Below, one piece after another: positions 10,669-19,456 of a stretch of 64,000 bases of DNA. Every line of letters begins with the position of its first letter. Position 1 is the stretch's first letter. The position numbers were made by a program, and so were the translations under genes. The notes beneath the pieces are model-generated. The model worked only from the letters and a program-made list of their open reading frames with translations. It was not told where the DNA came from and searched no databases. The stretch is from Aureobasidium sp. EXF-3400 (lineage: Eukaryota > Ascomycota > Dothideomycetes > Dothideales > Saccotheciaceae), in assembly GCA_024195585.1 (NCBI GenBank), contig SWBL01000226.1, positions 1-64,000 on the forward strand, read 5' to 3'.

Positions 10669-12026
10669 CTTGGTACTGGCATGCACCTTCCCGGTTCCGC
10701 GACCAACTGCGACTGCCTAAATCGTCCTTGTGTGACAAAGACTGTGTGGATTGATTGGTGACAAAGAACGACCAGATAGCACTAGAGAGGAAAGACAAAG
10801 TGACCAAAAGAGAGCGTCAGGCCGACTGCTACCAGGGAACGAATCAACATGTAGATAATCCCACGGAGCAGGGAAGGGACTTGAACGGAGGGAAAGACAA
10901 GGACTTGGACTTGGGACTCGCCAACTCATGGCTCAAACGCCGCCGTGTGGGCACCAGCACGCTTTGGAGAAAACGTTGAAAGGGCCCAAAACTAATAACG
11001 TCCTATTAGGCGCCACTCGAAGGCTGTCGCTTTACTGTTGTTGAAACGCGAATCACATGCGGCATGAGTGCTTGCTGACAGCTGAGCCATCATCCAGCTA
11101 AAGTATAATCCGCCGTCGAGGTACAAGTAGTCGACGCTGGTTGGTCTCCTACCATGTGTAGGAGTCAGCGACCGACAGCAATCCCTACAGGAAGACCCGA
11201 TCAACCTCGGCCGCTAGATCGAGCCGGCGATAGCGTGGCAGGGCTTTACCGGTCTCGTACTTCCGGGGGCCGATGCGCTTGCGATTCCATCTGCCGTGCG
11301 TAATCGCAACCGAGATCTGATGCACGTGGGTTGAGAGCCTCAAGTTAAAGACATCTTGATTCTTGTTTAAACAGACCTCGGATTGTATAGAGCTCACGGC
11401 AACGGCGAGTAGTGCTGTACGAAAGCACGATGAGAGATAGCGTAGCCATGTGACATTTACAGCTGCCGGCATGACCCCACCATAAACCCGAAACTACTCA
11501 TGCCGTTTCAAGGCCACTATGCTCCGTTGCACTGAAGCAATATCCATAGCGGGAAGCGGCATCAAGAGACACTGGACCTCTTGCATTGGATGTTCGAGAT
11601 CAAACACAGAATGTCTCGGGAGCCGACAAAGACAAACTCACAAGACGTGAGAAGGAGCTCTCCAGACAACTGTGAGATTATGGATTGTGGAGACAATGTG
11701 CATCGTCACAATCATGCAGCCACCAACAGTAGAACATCAGAGAAGGCAAGACGCTCAAACCTCCAATACCCATGGAATTCGATGCCACTTCGAGAACATG
11801 TCCATCGTTCTCGTCTAGAGATGATCTCTTGACGCTTTACTACGTACATGTTGTCATGACATAATGGTTCCTGAAGTATGACGACCTCGATAATCCATCG
11901 CGACCGCTCTGGCGAGTTCGAACAGGTATAAGAAAGGCCAGTCTGGATGATACTGCTTGATCAATTTATCGAATCACAATCACAATCAACCTCTTTAAAC
12001 CCGATCCCACTCACACAATACACACA
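10669..12026. other. Divergent intergenic region
   Basis: About 1.36 kb between the MIF-domain gene (minus) and the glycine-repeat gene (plus). Short frames exist (for example 11581-11832) but have no family features or good context. It contains the TATA-like box at 11927-11933 described separately. Confidence 0.5.
11927..11933 (+). promoter_or_regulatory. TATA-like box before the glycine-repeat gene
   Basis: TATAAGA lies 100 bases upstream of the ATG at 12027, followed by a C/A-rich leader (ACACAATACACACA just before the start). This arrangement suggests a strongly expressed or inducible promoter. Based on sequence resemblance only. Confidence 0.4.
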
Positions 12027-12473
12027 ATGGACGGCGACTCATCAGCAAAGACCATGGACAAGGGTGCCTCTGCGTACGTGGACATGTATCTGGTCTACTG
12101 AAGGCAACCAACTAACATCCATCAGAGCCCTGAGAAACGACGATCTCGGCTCCAATGCTATCCACGAGGACGCTGTGCCCAGAGGCGAGCCTGCAGGCGA
12201 GAAGACGACAGGCACTGGTACCCCAGCATTCAGCGCAGACGGCGCAATTGGCAAGCAGTTCAAGGGTATGCCATAATCACTAGAGGAGAAGAAGAAGAAG
12301 CAGCTGCTGACCATGTGACAGCTGACGGATCGATCGGTCAGATCGGCGAGAAGGTCGGTGGACCATTCTCATCGCAAGGTGCAATTGGAAAGCAGTTCAC
12401 CACCGAGGGATCCATCGGCGGCGCTATCCACGAGCAGTTGGGCAAGGGCGAGAACAACACTTTCCAGAAGTAA
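12027..12473 (+). CDS. Small glycine-rich repeat protein, unknown function
   Basis: Three exons (12027-12073, 12126-12265, 12322-12473) encode 112 aa. The second half repeats a short unit: DGAIGKQFK, DGSIGQIGEKVGGPF, QGAIGKQFT and EGSIGGAIHEQLGKG. These regularly spaced Gly/Ile residues resemble a glycine-zipper pattern but the segments are too polar to be obvious membrane helices. No signal peptide or cysteine is present. Similar small proteins with GAIGKQF repeats occur in other filamentous ascomycetes, to my recollection, without a known function. All junctions keep frame and the repeat reads smoothly across the second one, so the model is firm even though the role is not. Confidence 0.8.
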
Positions 12474-12691
12474 AAGCAACCTACGAAGCATGCCGACAAG
12501 ATCATGGCATTGTAGAACAGCAAAATTTTAATGAACCATGAACAACGAATAATTGCAGATCAAGACAAAGTAGACGCTCGTGATGCATGTGAAATCAGAT
12601 GGCGGAAAAGGGCGTCATGGAGCAAACAGTGCAAACAGAGCGGGCTCATGTTTCGGCCTTTGCGGTTGCGCATAACAGACCATCTTTCGAA

Positions 12692-13771
12692 ATGTCCGAC
12701 CAAGACAAATTACCCATCGACCAGGACGAGGAGTACAAGTCGAGCGAAGATGAAGACTTCAACCCAGATTTGGTAGAAGCACCGCCAGACGACGACTTGT
12801 CGTCGGACGAAGATGAAGCTCCAAAACCAAAGAAAGTCTCCAAAAAGCGAAAGAAGGCCCAAACCGATGCTGAAGAGCTGGACTCTGGAGATGAAGCTAC
12901 CATCACAGAACTGAGAAAGGCGAAGAAGCCAAAAGCAGACGATGATGAGGACAGTGGTGGTGAAGGAGGCCTGATCAAGACGCGAGCCCAGAGAAGAGCC
13001 GAGTACGTTTGCCTGTCGCTACACTGCAGAGTCGATACTAATGTTTGGCGCAGAAAGCAGGAGCGCCAAGAATACCAGAAGGCCAGTACCGACAATGTCA
13101 CCATCGATGTCGACGCCCTTTGGGCCTCGATGACCGCCAAACCAATCCGACCGTCGCGAGACCAGCCGAAGCCCGAACAAGACACGAATACCAAAGATGC
13201 CGCTCCCGAGAAAGCCAAGAGCAAGGACACTCAAGCAGACGAAGATGAGCATGGCATGATCACCATCAAGCGGTCCTACGACTTCGCTGGCCAAAAGGTG
13301 ACGGAAGAGAAGCGCGTACACAAGGACTCGGCCGAGGCGAAGCTCTTCCTCGCAAACAACGACCCCACGAAGCAGACCAAGCCTCGCTCGCCATCTCCGA
13401 AAGACGACCAACTCACTCTCCGCCGCCCGTTACGTCGCGCCTCCAAATTCGAACCTAATCCCACCGGCGAAGTTCGAGGTCTACCACCAGAGCGTCAAAG
13501 ACTGCGCACCCCCTCCCGAGCCGACGTCCTCGCACAACAGAAGAGGCTGGAAGAAGAGGCCAAGAAGGGCAAGGCCGTCAAACTTAACACCGTCCAAAAG
13601 TCGGCCATCGATTGGGCTGCCCACGTAGACGAAGAAGGACTGAAGGACGAGTTGGACGAGTACGGTCGAAGCAAGCAAGGTTACATTGGAAAGATGGACT
13701 TTTTACGTGGTGTGCACGGCAAGAAAGAGGAGGAAGAACGCAAGGCTCGTATGGCCAAGTCTTCTGCATGA
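12692..13771 (+). CDS. SWC5: SWR1-complex protein 5 (BCNT-C domain)
   Basis: Subunit of the SWR1 remodeller that deposits H2A.Z (family knowledge). Exons 12692-13002 and 13054-13771 encode 342 aa. The N-terminal ~110 residues are acidic with Lys-rich blocks (EDEDFNPDL, SSDEDEAPKPKK), as in other Swc5 proteins. The C-terminal BCNT domain is clear: SAIDWAAHVDEEGLKDELDE followed by YGRSKQGYIGKMDFLRGV. The intron has a consensus branch (GATACTAATG) and GTACGT/GCAG ends. It is 51 nt long with no in-frame stop, so retention would insert 17 residues. ATG 12692 (MSDQDKLP) is preferred to the in-frame ATG at 12599, whose extension lacks the acidic character. Confidence 0.93.
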   Translation: MSDQDKLPIDQDEEYKSSEDEDFNPDLVEAPPDDDLSSDEDEAPKPKKVSKKRKKAQTDAEELDSGDEATITELRKAKKPKADDDEDSGGEGGLIKTRAQRRAEYVCLSLHCRVDTNVWRRKQERQEYQKASTDNVTIDVDALWASMTAKPIRPSRDQPKPEQDTNTKDAAPEKAKSKDTQADEDEHGMITIKRSYDFAGQKVTEEKRVHKDSAEAKLFLANNDPTKQTKPRSPSPKDDQLTLRRPLRRASKFEPNPTGEVRGLPPERQRLRTPSRADVLAQQKRLEEEAKKGKAVKLNTVQKSAIDWAAHVDEEGLKDELDEYGRSKQGYIGKMDFLRGVHGKKEEEERKARMAKSSA

Positions 13772-14036
13772 GAAACGAGTTTCATATACCCTAACCTGTC
13801 GTCATTGGCAGAGTATACTGATCATTCATTCGTGAGTATCCTTCATCTCCTATCATTGACTGATTTGTCGCGTCTCATACGGATGCGTGTATCTATATCA
13901 CAGACTTATACGAATGCACAAACCTAAAAACCCCTAAGCCCGACTGCTCAATGTCCGCGGGATCGTCGACTACTTCAAGTCAGAAGACAACTTCCCTCCT
14001 ATCCTAGAGGTAGGCCCTAGGACAGTCGATATATGG

Positions 14037-14588
14037 ATGACTGCGCTAGACCTTGGTGTTACGCACGGCAACATTGTAAGAAGGATCGGAGAAGTCCTCC
14101 GACTCCTTCGTGAAGAGGCTGAACCTCCAATCACCAAGGAGGAGAGCATAGCTCACCAAGATGCCCATGGTGGCCAGAACTTGACCACACCAAAGTTCAC
14201 ACGACCCCCGGTCCCTGGCTCCCTCGGCGGCCCTCGAGGTCCACAGTCTGGTTCTCTGCCAAATGTTGCTAGCCTGTCATCTGAGGCCCTCCCTCGCGAC
14301 CCCCAGGACAAGAAGTCAGAGGCTTACGCTCTCGAACTCCAGAATGAGGAGTATTCTAAGGACATCGACAAGAAGAATGAGACTACCGAGGTCTCGAAGT
14401 CGTCCGACAAGAAGAGAAAGGCCGCCCCTTCCCCCGGCTCCGATGTAGAAGAGGAAGCGGATGCGGCAGGATCTAGGGTTGTGGCCAAGGAAACACCTTT
14501 CGACGACCTGCTCTCAGTGGACATCACTACACTCCTAAACATTACTATGCATTCGGATAGCCACAAAGTCACATACCTCAGCGTATAG
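14037..14588 (+). CDS. Orphan ORF, 183 aa
   Basis: An open frame with an ATG at 14037 (the frame is actually open from about 13936) encodes 183 aa. It starts with a plausible helix (VRRIGEVLRLLREEAE), continues with a Pro/Gly-rich linker, and then a Lys/Glu/Asp-rich stretch containing KKRKAAPSPGSD, a possible nuclear signal. No domain is recognised. The open region before the ATG (LNVRGIVDYFKSEDNFPP...) also reads like protein, so this may be the 3' part of a larger or decayed gene. Could be non-coding. Confidence 0.35.
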   Translation: MTALDLGVTHGNIVRRIGEVLRLLREEAEPPITKEESIAHQDAHGGQNLTTPKFTRPPVPGSLGGPRGPQSGSLPNVASLSSEALPRDPQDKKSEAYALELQNEEYSKDIDKKNETTEVSKSSDKKRKAAPSPGSDVEEEADAAGSRVVAKETPFDDLLSVDITTLLNITMHSDSHKVTYLSV

Positions 14589-15257
14589 GAAGGACACAAG
14601 TGCGGTCCGCACTCGAAGCTGTAATGAAGCCTAAGGCTTCGTGCATCAACGCAATACACCCACCCTACCCCCTTTTACCACGAAGCCTACACGAGTAGGG
14701 AACACGTTATCGACCCGACATTCGATGGTGGGTGGAGCAGTGGCTAAAGCGGACCCGGGCGTCCGCACATGGGACCCGAGGGAGAACTCAAAAAAGGGTC
14801 TGGGCATCCAGCTGCTGGAGCACCTTGTAGTGGAAGAAAGAAGAGGAGGATGAGAGCTTGAGATAGGGATTTTATAGTGGCATGTTTTGAGGTGAATTGG
14901 GCGCAAGAGATGAGGTGAACTTTGGTGAAGTAAGAAGAGCAACGTGATTCTGTGACGACAAGAACGTGGGCAAGAGAAAACTCTGAAGCCTTGATTGTCG
15001 TAAGTGACACAGTCAAGGGCAGAATAGAGAAGAGAAGAGAAGTAAAAAGAAGGAACTAGAAGGAAGATGGTAGAATCAACATCCCTGAAACACGACACCG
15101 CACACTGCATCAGGCAGAGATCCTTCCCGGTGGCCTGAATAGAGCACCAACCACGACTTGACTCACTCGAAGACATGTAGGTAGTCAAGTAACGGCTATC
15201 CTGACCTTTGACTAGGGAAGATATCTTCCTTCTGCTTCACCATCCAATCCAACCGAG
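14589..15257. other. Intergenic with long polypurine tract
   Basis: Contains a strongly purine-rich plus strand from about 14830 to 15070 (GAAGAAAGAAGAGGAGG, GAGAAGAGAAGAGAAG and similar). Frames on the minus strand here are low-complexity products of that tract. The AlkB promoter must lie at the right end. Confidence 0.5.
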
Positions 15258-15914
15258 ATGTCGCAACGAATTGATCTCAGCGACGATGGCGCAAGCTACA
15301 TCATCTTGGATACCCTCCCCTCCTACCTGAAAATTTATGGCTCAAATACCTTCGATACCCTCTTCAACCTCCACCCCGAACAAAGAGGAAAAATCCAAAT
15401 GAAAAGCGGAGAACTCGAATCACCACGTTGGCACAAGAGCTACCTCAACACACCATCTCCCAATCCAGAAACACATTTCAGCTACATGTTTTCTGGCCAC
15501 GATGATGCATCCGTCCGCGATGCGTTGCCAGATGCATTCTTACCCTTTCTAGATTACGTCAATCGCGATGGTGCTGGTTACAATCAAGTGGTGATTAATT
15601 GGTACAAGGATGGACAGGACTATACAGCTCAACATAGCGATTGTGAAGATGGCATGAGGGAGGGTGCGGATATTGTTGTCGTTTCATTGGGCGATGAGCG
15701 CAACTTCAAGATACGTCCCAAGAACATCAAAGTGGACGGAGCAGACAGAGATATAGACGTGGTTACTAGGGTCGAAGGCTTGGATATCTCATGTCCTCAT
15801 GGTTCCATTCTGACTATGGGTGGTCATACGCAAAAGTTCTTTCGACACGGTGTTCCCAGATCTGCTTCTGAGTCACCTCGTATCAGCATCACGTTTAGGA
15901 GCTTCAAGAAGTAG
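15258..15914 (+). CDS. AlkB-type 2-oxoglutarate/Fe(II) dioxygenase
   Basis: Likely removes alkyl groups from nucleic-acid bases by oxidative demethylation (ALKBH2/3-like group, family knowledge). Single exon, 218 aa. The facial triad is visible: H126 and D128 in QHSDCE, and H197 in FFRHGVP. The 2-oxoglutarate-binding arginines are in PRISITFR (R208, R214). The preceding strand YNQVVINWYKDGQDY and VSLGDERNFKIRPK also match the fold. The N-terminus is short with no targeting signal seen. The exact AlkB subfamily and substrate cannot be fixed from sequence alone. Confidence 0.9.
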   Translation: MSQRIDLSDDGASYIILDTLPSYLKIYGSNTFDTLFNLHPEQRGKIQMKSGELESPRWHKSYLNTPSPNPETHFSYMFSGHDDASVRDALPDAFLPFLDYVNRDGAGYNQVVINWYKDGQDYTAQHSDCEDGMREGADIVVVSLGDERNFKIRPKNIKVDGADRDIDVVTRVEGLDISCPHGSILTMGGHTQKFFRHGVPRSASESPRISITFRSFKK

Positions 15915-16309
15915 TGAGCTTCTTTGGACATCTATGTCTAGGAATATGGCAGAGGGAACAAGAGACGAAAAAGGAGTGTTTCGTATAGTTTCTTCTGAGA
16001 ATCAAATATATACTTGAGCGATCGCCATGTTCTTATGTACAGCAGAGGAGTTCAAAAAGCAGTGCAAAAAGACATTAGATGAGTGCGTGAGCAGAGAGAT
16101 GGTAAGAATGTAAAGATGTAGTGAACCAAGCAGATCTTAAGACCGAAAAACGCCTCTATGCCAACCTGTTGTCGCTTTTTATCCCAAACTTTCTAGAAAA
16201 CATCAAGGAGTGTCGTGAAGAGTACGATAGTCGTATCTGTACAGTTGTATATCAATCATGTACAATTTGTCCAGTCAAGTGGGTTGGCCGAGCTGAATGA
16301 ACAAGCCAC
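15915..16309. other. Convergent 3' intergenic region
   Basis: Lies between the stop codons of the AlkB gene (plus) and the secreted Thr-rich protein (minus). A/T-rich 3' UTR-like sequence on both sides; nothing else is seen. Confidence 0.5.
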
Positions 16310-17152
16310 TCAGTATCCCGAGGGCTTTGCGTATCCCGAAGGCTTGACGTGTCCCGAGGGCTTGACCCATCCAGTAGGCTTGGCTGCACCACTGGCAGAG
16401 CCAGTGTGAGACCAGCTGAGAGTAGAGCCAGGCTGGATAGGGGTGTTGGTGGCAGAGGGAGTGCTCTCGGTCTTGTGGTCACTGCCGGAAATGGTCACGT
16501 AGGAAATGACAGTCTCGTAAACAGTCTCGGGTGCAGCACAAGTGCCAGAAGCCTGTCCAGTAACGGTGGTAGCAGGAAGAGTGGTCTCGGAAGGGAAGAC
16601 CAGAGTAGACCAAGCCGACGAAGAGGTGGCAGGAGGCAGGATCAAAGTAGAGGTAGGGTAGATTGTTTCGCAGCTGGTTGTGACAGTCTTGTAGCTCGTT
16701 GTGAGGTATGTCACAGTCAACCAAGTGCTGAAGAAGGTGGTCTCGCTGTTCGACATCACAGCCGTTGAGCAAGGTACGAAGGATGTGATTGTGGTGGTCA
16801 CATCGACAGGAATAGTGTGGGTCAGGGTAATTGTGCTGCCATCTGCGGATGTGGTTGTAGGCTTGACGACGACCGAAGAGCTGGTGGGAGGGTTGACAGA
16901 ACCGGTAGGACCGTAAAGGTAAGAAGAATCAAGGGGGAAAGGCTTGGTGTTTGTGTAGATGAAAGGGTTGTATCCTAGACAAGATGCATACTCGGACGCG
17001 CAAGTAGACATGTTGGCCAAATACTTCGTACGGCAAGCATTGTAGGCGGTCTCGCAATCAGCGGCCGTGCGCTTCTCAAATTGGAATTTGCCAGGGAGTG
17101 CGGAAGCAGTTCCCAGCAGGGTGATAGCTGCGAAGGTGGTGGTGAAATGCAT
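16310..17152 (-). CDS. Secreted Thr/Ser-rich surface protein with N-terminal Cys module
   Basis: Single exon, 280 aa, starting at the ATG that opens a signal peptide (MHFTTTFAAITLLGTASA). Residues ~30-65 hold four cysteines (DCETAYNACRTKY...CASEYASC), a compact module often seen at the start of fungal wall proteins. The middle is Thr/Ser/Val-rich with TTTITSFVPC and YETVISYVTISG-type wall repeats. The end is four six-residue repeats, KP(S/T)G(W/H/Y)(V/A). No hydrophobic GPI tail follows, so it is either secreted or the last exon is missing. A TATATTAAG-type box lies near 17340, about 190 bases upstream. Confidence 0.8.
   Translation of the reverse strand: MHFTTTFAAITLLGTASALPGKFQFEKRTAADCETAYNACRTKYLANMSTCASEYASCLGYNPFIYTNTKPFPLDSSYLYGPTGSVNPPTSSSVVVKPTTTSADGSTITLTHTIPVDVTTTITSFVPCSTAVMSNSETTFFSTWLTVTYLTTSYKTVTTSCETIYPTSTLILPPATSSSAWSTLVFPSETTLPATTVTGQASGTCAAPETVYETVISYVTISGSDHKTESTPSATNTPIQPGSTLSWSHTGSASGAAKPTGWVKPSGHVKPSGYAKPSGY
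16313..16384 (-). repeat. 18-bp coding repeat, four units
   Basis: Four tandem 18-bp units at the 3' end of the secreted protein gene encode KPTGWV, KPSGHV, KPSGYA and KPSGY. The unit closest to the stop is nearly identical to its neighbour. Confidence 0.9.
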
Positions 17153-19456
17153 CTTGATTGTGTATCGATGGTCGGGTTTGATCTTGATATTGTTGGAGTG
17201 ATGGAGTTTTGGAGATGGTAACAGCGACAAAATGTTCAGCTAGAAGCGAATGTAGTTCCAATGAGAGGATGATCAAGAGCGAGCTGTGATTATTTGTTGT
17301 GGATGAGAAAGAGATTTTTTGGTGCACACTCACCGCACTTAATATACTAGTCAGAGGCAAGAGCTACCTACCCATATAGACACAATGCATCATTTGTTGA
17401 GATTGGGGTTTACGCCTCATGGTCGAACGTAGCATCAACAGCTAGAGGTGTGATGCGGTGAGGCAGCATTACGGTTCTTACCAATCCTTTTGCGAGGTAT
17501 GGAATAGCTCGGAAGTGTCAAATTAGAGTCGTCTTAAGCCACAATCGCCACAATACGAAGTATCGTGTACTGTGGAGGCTCTCAGAAGGCAGACCTTGAT
17601 CGGGAGTAGCTGAAAGAGGTGATTGCTCTGGAAAATGCAGGATAAGAACCTGGAAGAAGTCCAGAAATTGCTATAATTAGTGTCAAAGGATTAGCTTGGC
17701 ATGCACTCTTGCAAAACAAAGTCACATCCGGGCCATGCTGACTGGCTCGTAAATTCCACGATGTGGGAGGGTGCCTTGCATTCTGCAGTCAGGTGTCATA
17801 CTCCAGCTGTCCGGTGTTGAGGTAAGAAATGTTACGTTGCCGGTCGGACACGCCGTATACCACTCTCTACCTCTGTACACTTGTGATCATCTTGGCAACC
17901 TCTACCACAACGCTTACGTCGCGACCTGAGTCCAGTTCTGGTAAGCGGTGATATTGGTAAGATGGATGGGAACCTCAGCGGATCAGCTCATAAATTTAGG
18001 TCCACCTCCAGCGACTGAAACGAGATACGCGATGGCTGCCCTCGTGCTTGTGGGTTGCCCTCCATAAGGGCTGCCACTAGACTGATCCTTAGGTCTTCGA
18101 TCGCGAACCACAAGCGCAATCTACAAGCGAGCAGATAAGTTTTTCAGATCTTATCATGATACCATGGTGCTGTAGGTCGAGGGCTTGGTCAGCGCCACGT
18201 TTGAGTGCCGAGTCTTGACAAGAAAGGCACGAATTGAATCGGTTCTGGCTGCTCCTTCTCGCTAAGACCGACCAGCCACCCTGTCCGATTTCCAGCTTCG
18301 TCATACGCTGTACTTGCACTGCCTCCTCGGCTCTGATAATGATTCCGCAAGCAACGCAACCATGCTGACAACTACCCTCGAGTTGCCGTGTCTTGGATGT
18401 CCATCTATCTCCAAGATGCCTGCACTGCCCTGCGGCATATATCGAAAATCGCGCAAGGCCTTGGATATTTGAAGAAGTCATGTTCCGCATCCAGAACCCT
18501 TTCCTCCCTTCTGCGATCTGCTAGTCCCGTGGTTGACAGTTCCGGATCGACTGCTCATCTCTTCTCTCTCGTGGTCTCAAGCATTTCACGTGCCCAAGAG
18601 AAGCTTGTCGAGATCGGAGTCCATACACCTTGACAGACATCCAACCGCAAGATTGAAGAAGCCTCATATCCGCATCGCATCCTTACACTTGCGCATCATC
18701 GCACCCTGCACGCCGAGTGGTATCTTCGGTTATCGGCCAACTCCAGTCTGGGCTCGGTCTTGTCATCGCTCCTATCGCCACTATCGCGATCCTTCGCAGT
18801 CGTTGCAATCAGCTCACAGTCATCACATATCACGTATCTACCACAAGGTTGGCACGTGTGCCGTTACCCCGGGTCGCCCTCCATGGCACTGAGCCAAAAG
18901 CAAAACTCCGCGGGCTCGGAACAGTTCTTGGCATTCGCGGGATCTTGGCCAATCTTGGACGACAATCCATTAACCATCCTCCGCTTCACCACAAGCCATA
19001 TCATCTTGACACACCAATAGGCTGCCAACAAGGCATAGACATACAAGTATCCAGGTCCTTCTAGCTATAGTACACGCCTAGATATCGCGCGTTTACACCG
19101 CGACAGATGACGAACAGGTAGGTCGATGACAGATGCCAAGGCAGTTTCTTGAGTTTCTTGGTGCCATGCAAACATGGTTCCAACCACACGACACCTTATT
19201 GGATATTGACTCAAACCCTTGACGATAGTTACAACTTCCAAGACTATCCTGAGGAAGGGATTCAGAACAACGTGGGTACCATTGTACGTATGTCTGCTTG
19301 GCAGCATAAACATCCAGAGGAAGATAAGGGTGCCAAGGGTGGAAGTCCGCCCTCCGCTAGAGAATACATGCGATCATGCCACATATAAGGCACGCGAGGG
19401 CCCCTTCTCGTCATTGCACCTGACCATCTACTACTCCTAATGCCCAGATCACCAAC
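17153..19456. other. Long divergent promoter region of ENA-type pump
   Basis: About 2.3 kb between the secreted-protein start and the P-type ATPase start. The overlapping short frames in it have no family features. It is unusually long for this gene-dense window, which fits a heavily regulated ion-pump promoter. A TATA-like box at 19384-19390 is listed separately. Confidence 0.5.
19384..19390 (+). promoter_or_regulatory. TATA-like box of the ENA-type ATPase gene
   Basis: TATAAGG lies 73 bases upstream of the ATG at 19457. The position and match suggest a TATA-driven, inducible promoter; this is by resemblance only. Confidence 0.4.

Noticed and set aside
14727..14800. tRNA-like stretch (GGAGCAGTGGCTAAAGC...)
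   Set aside because: The first arm resembles a tRNA D-arm, but no matching T-arm or acceptor pairing was found.
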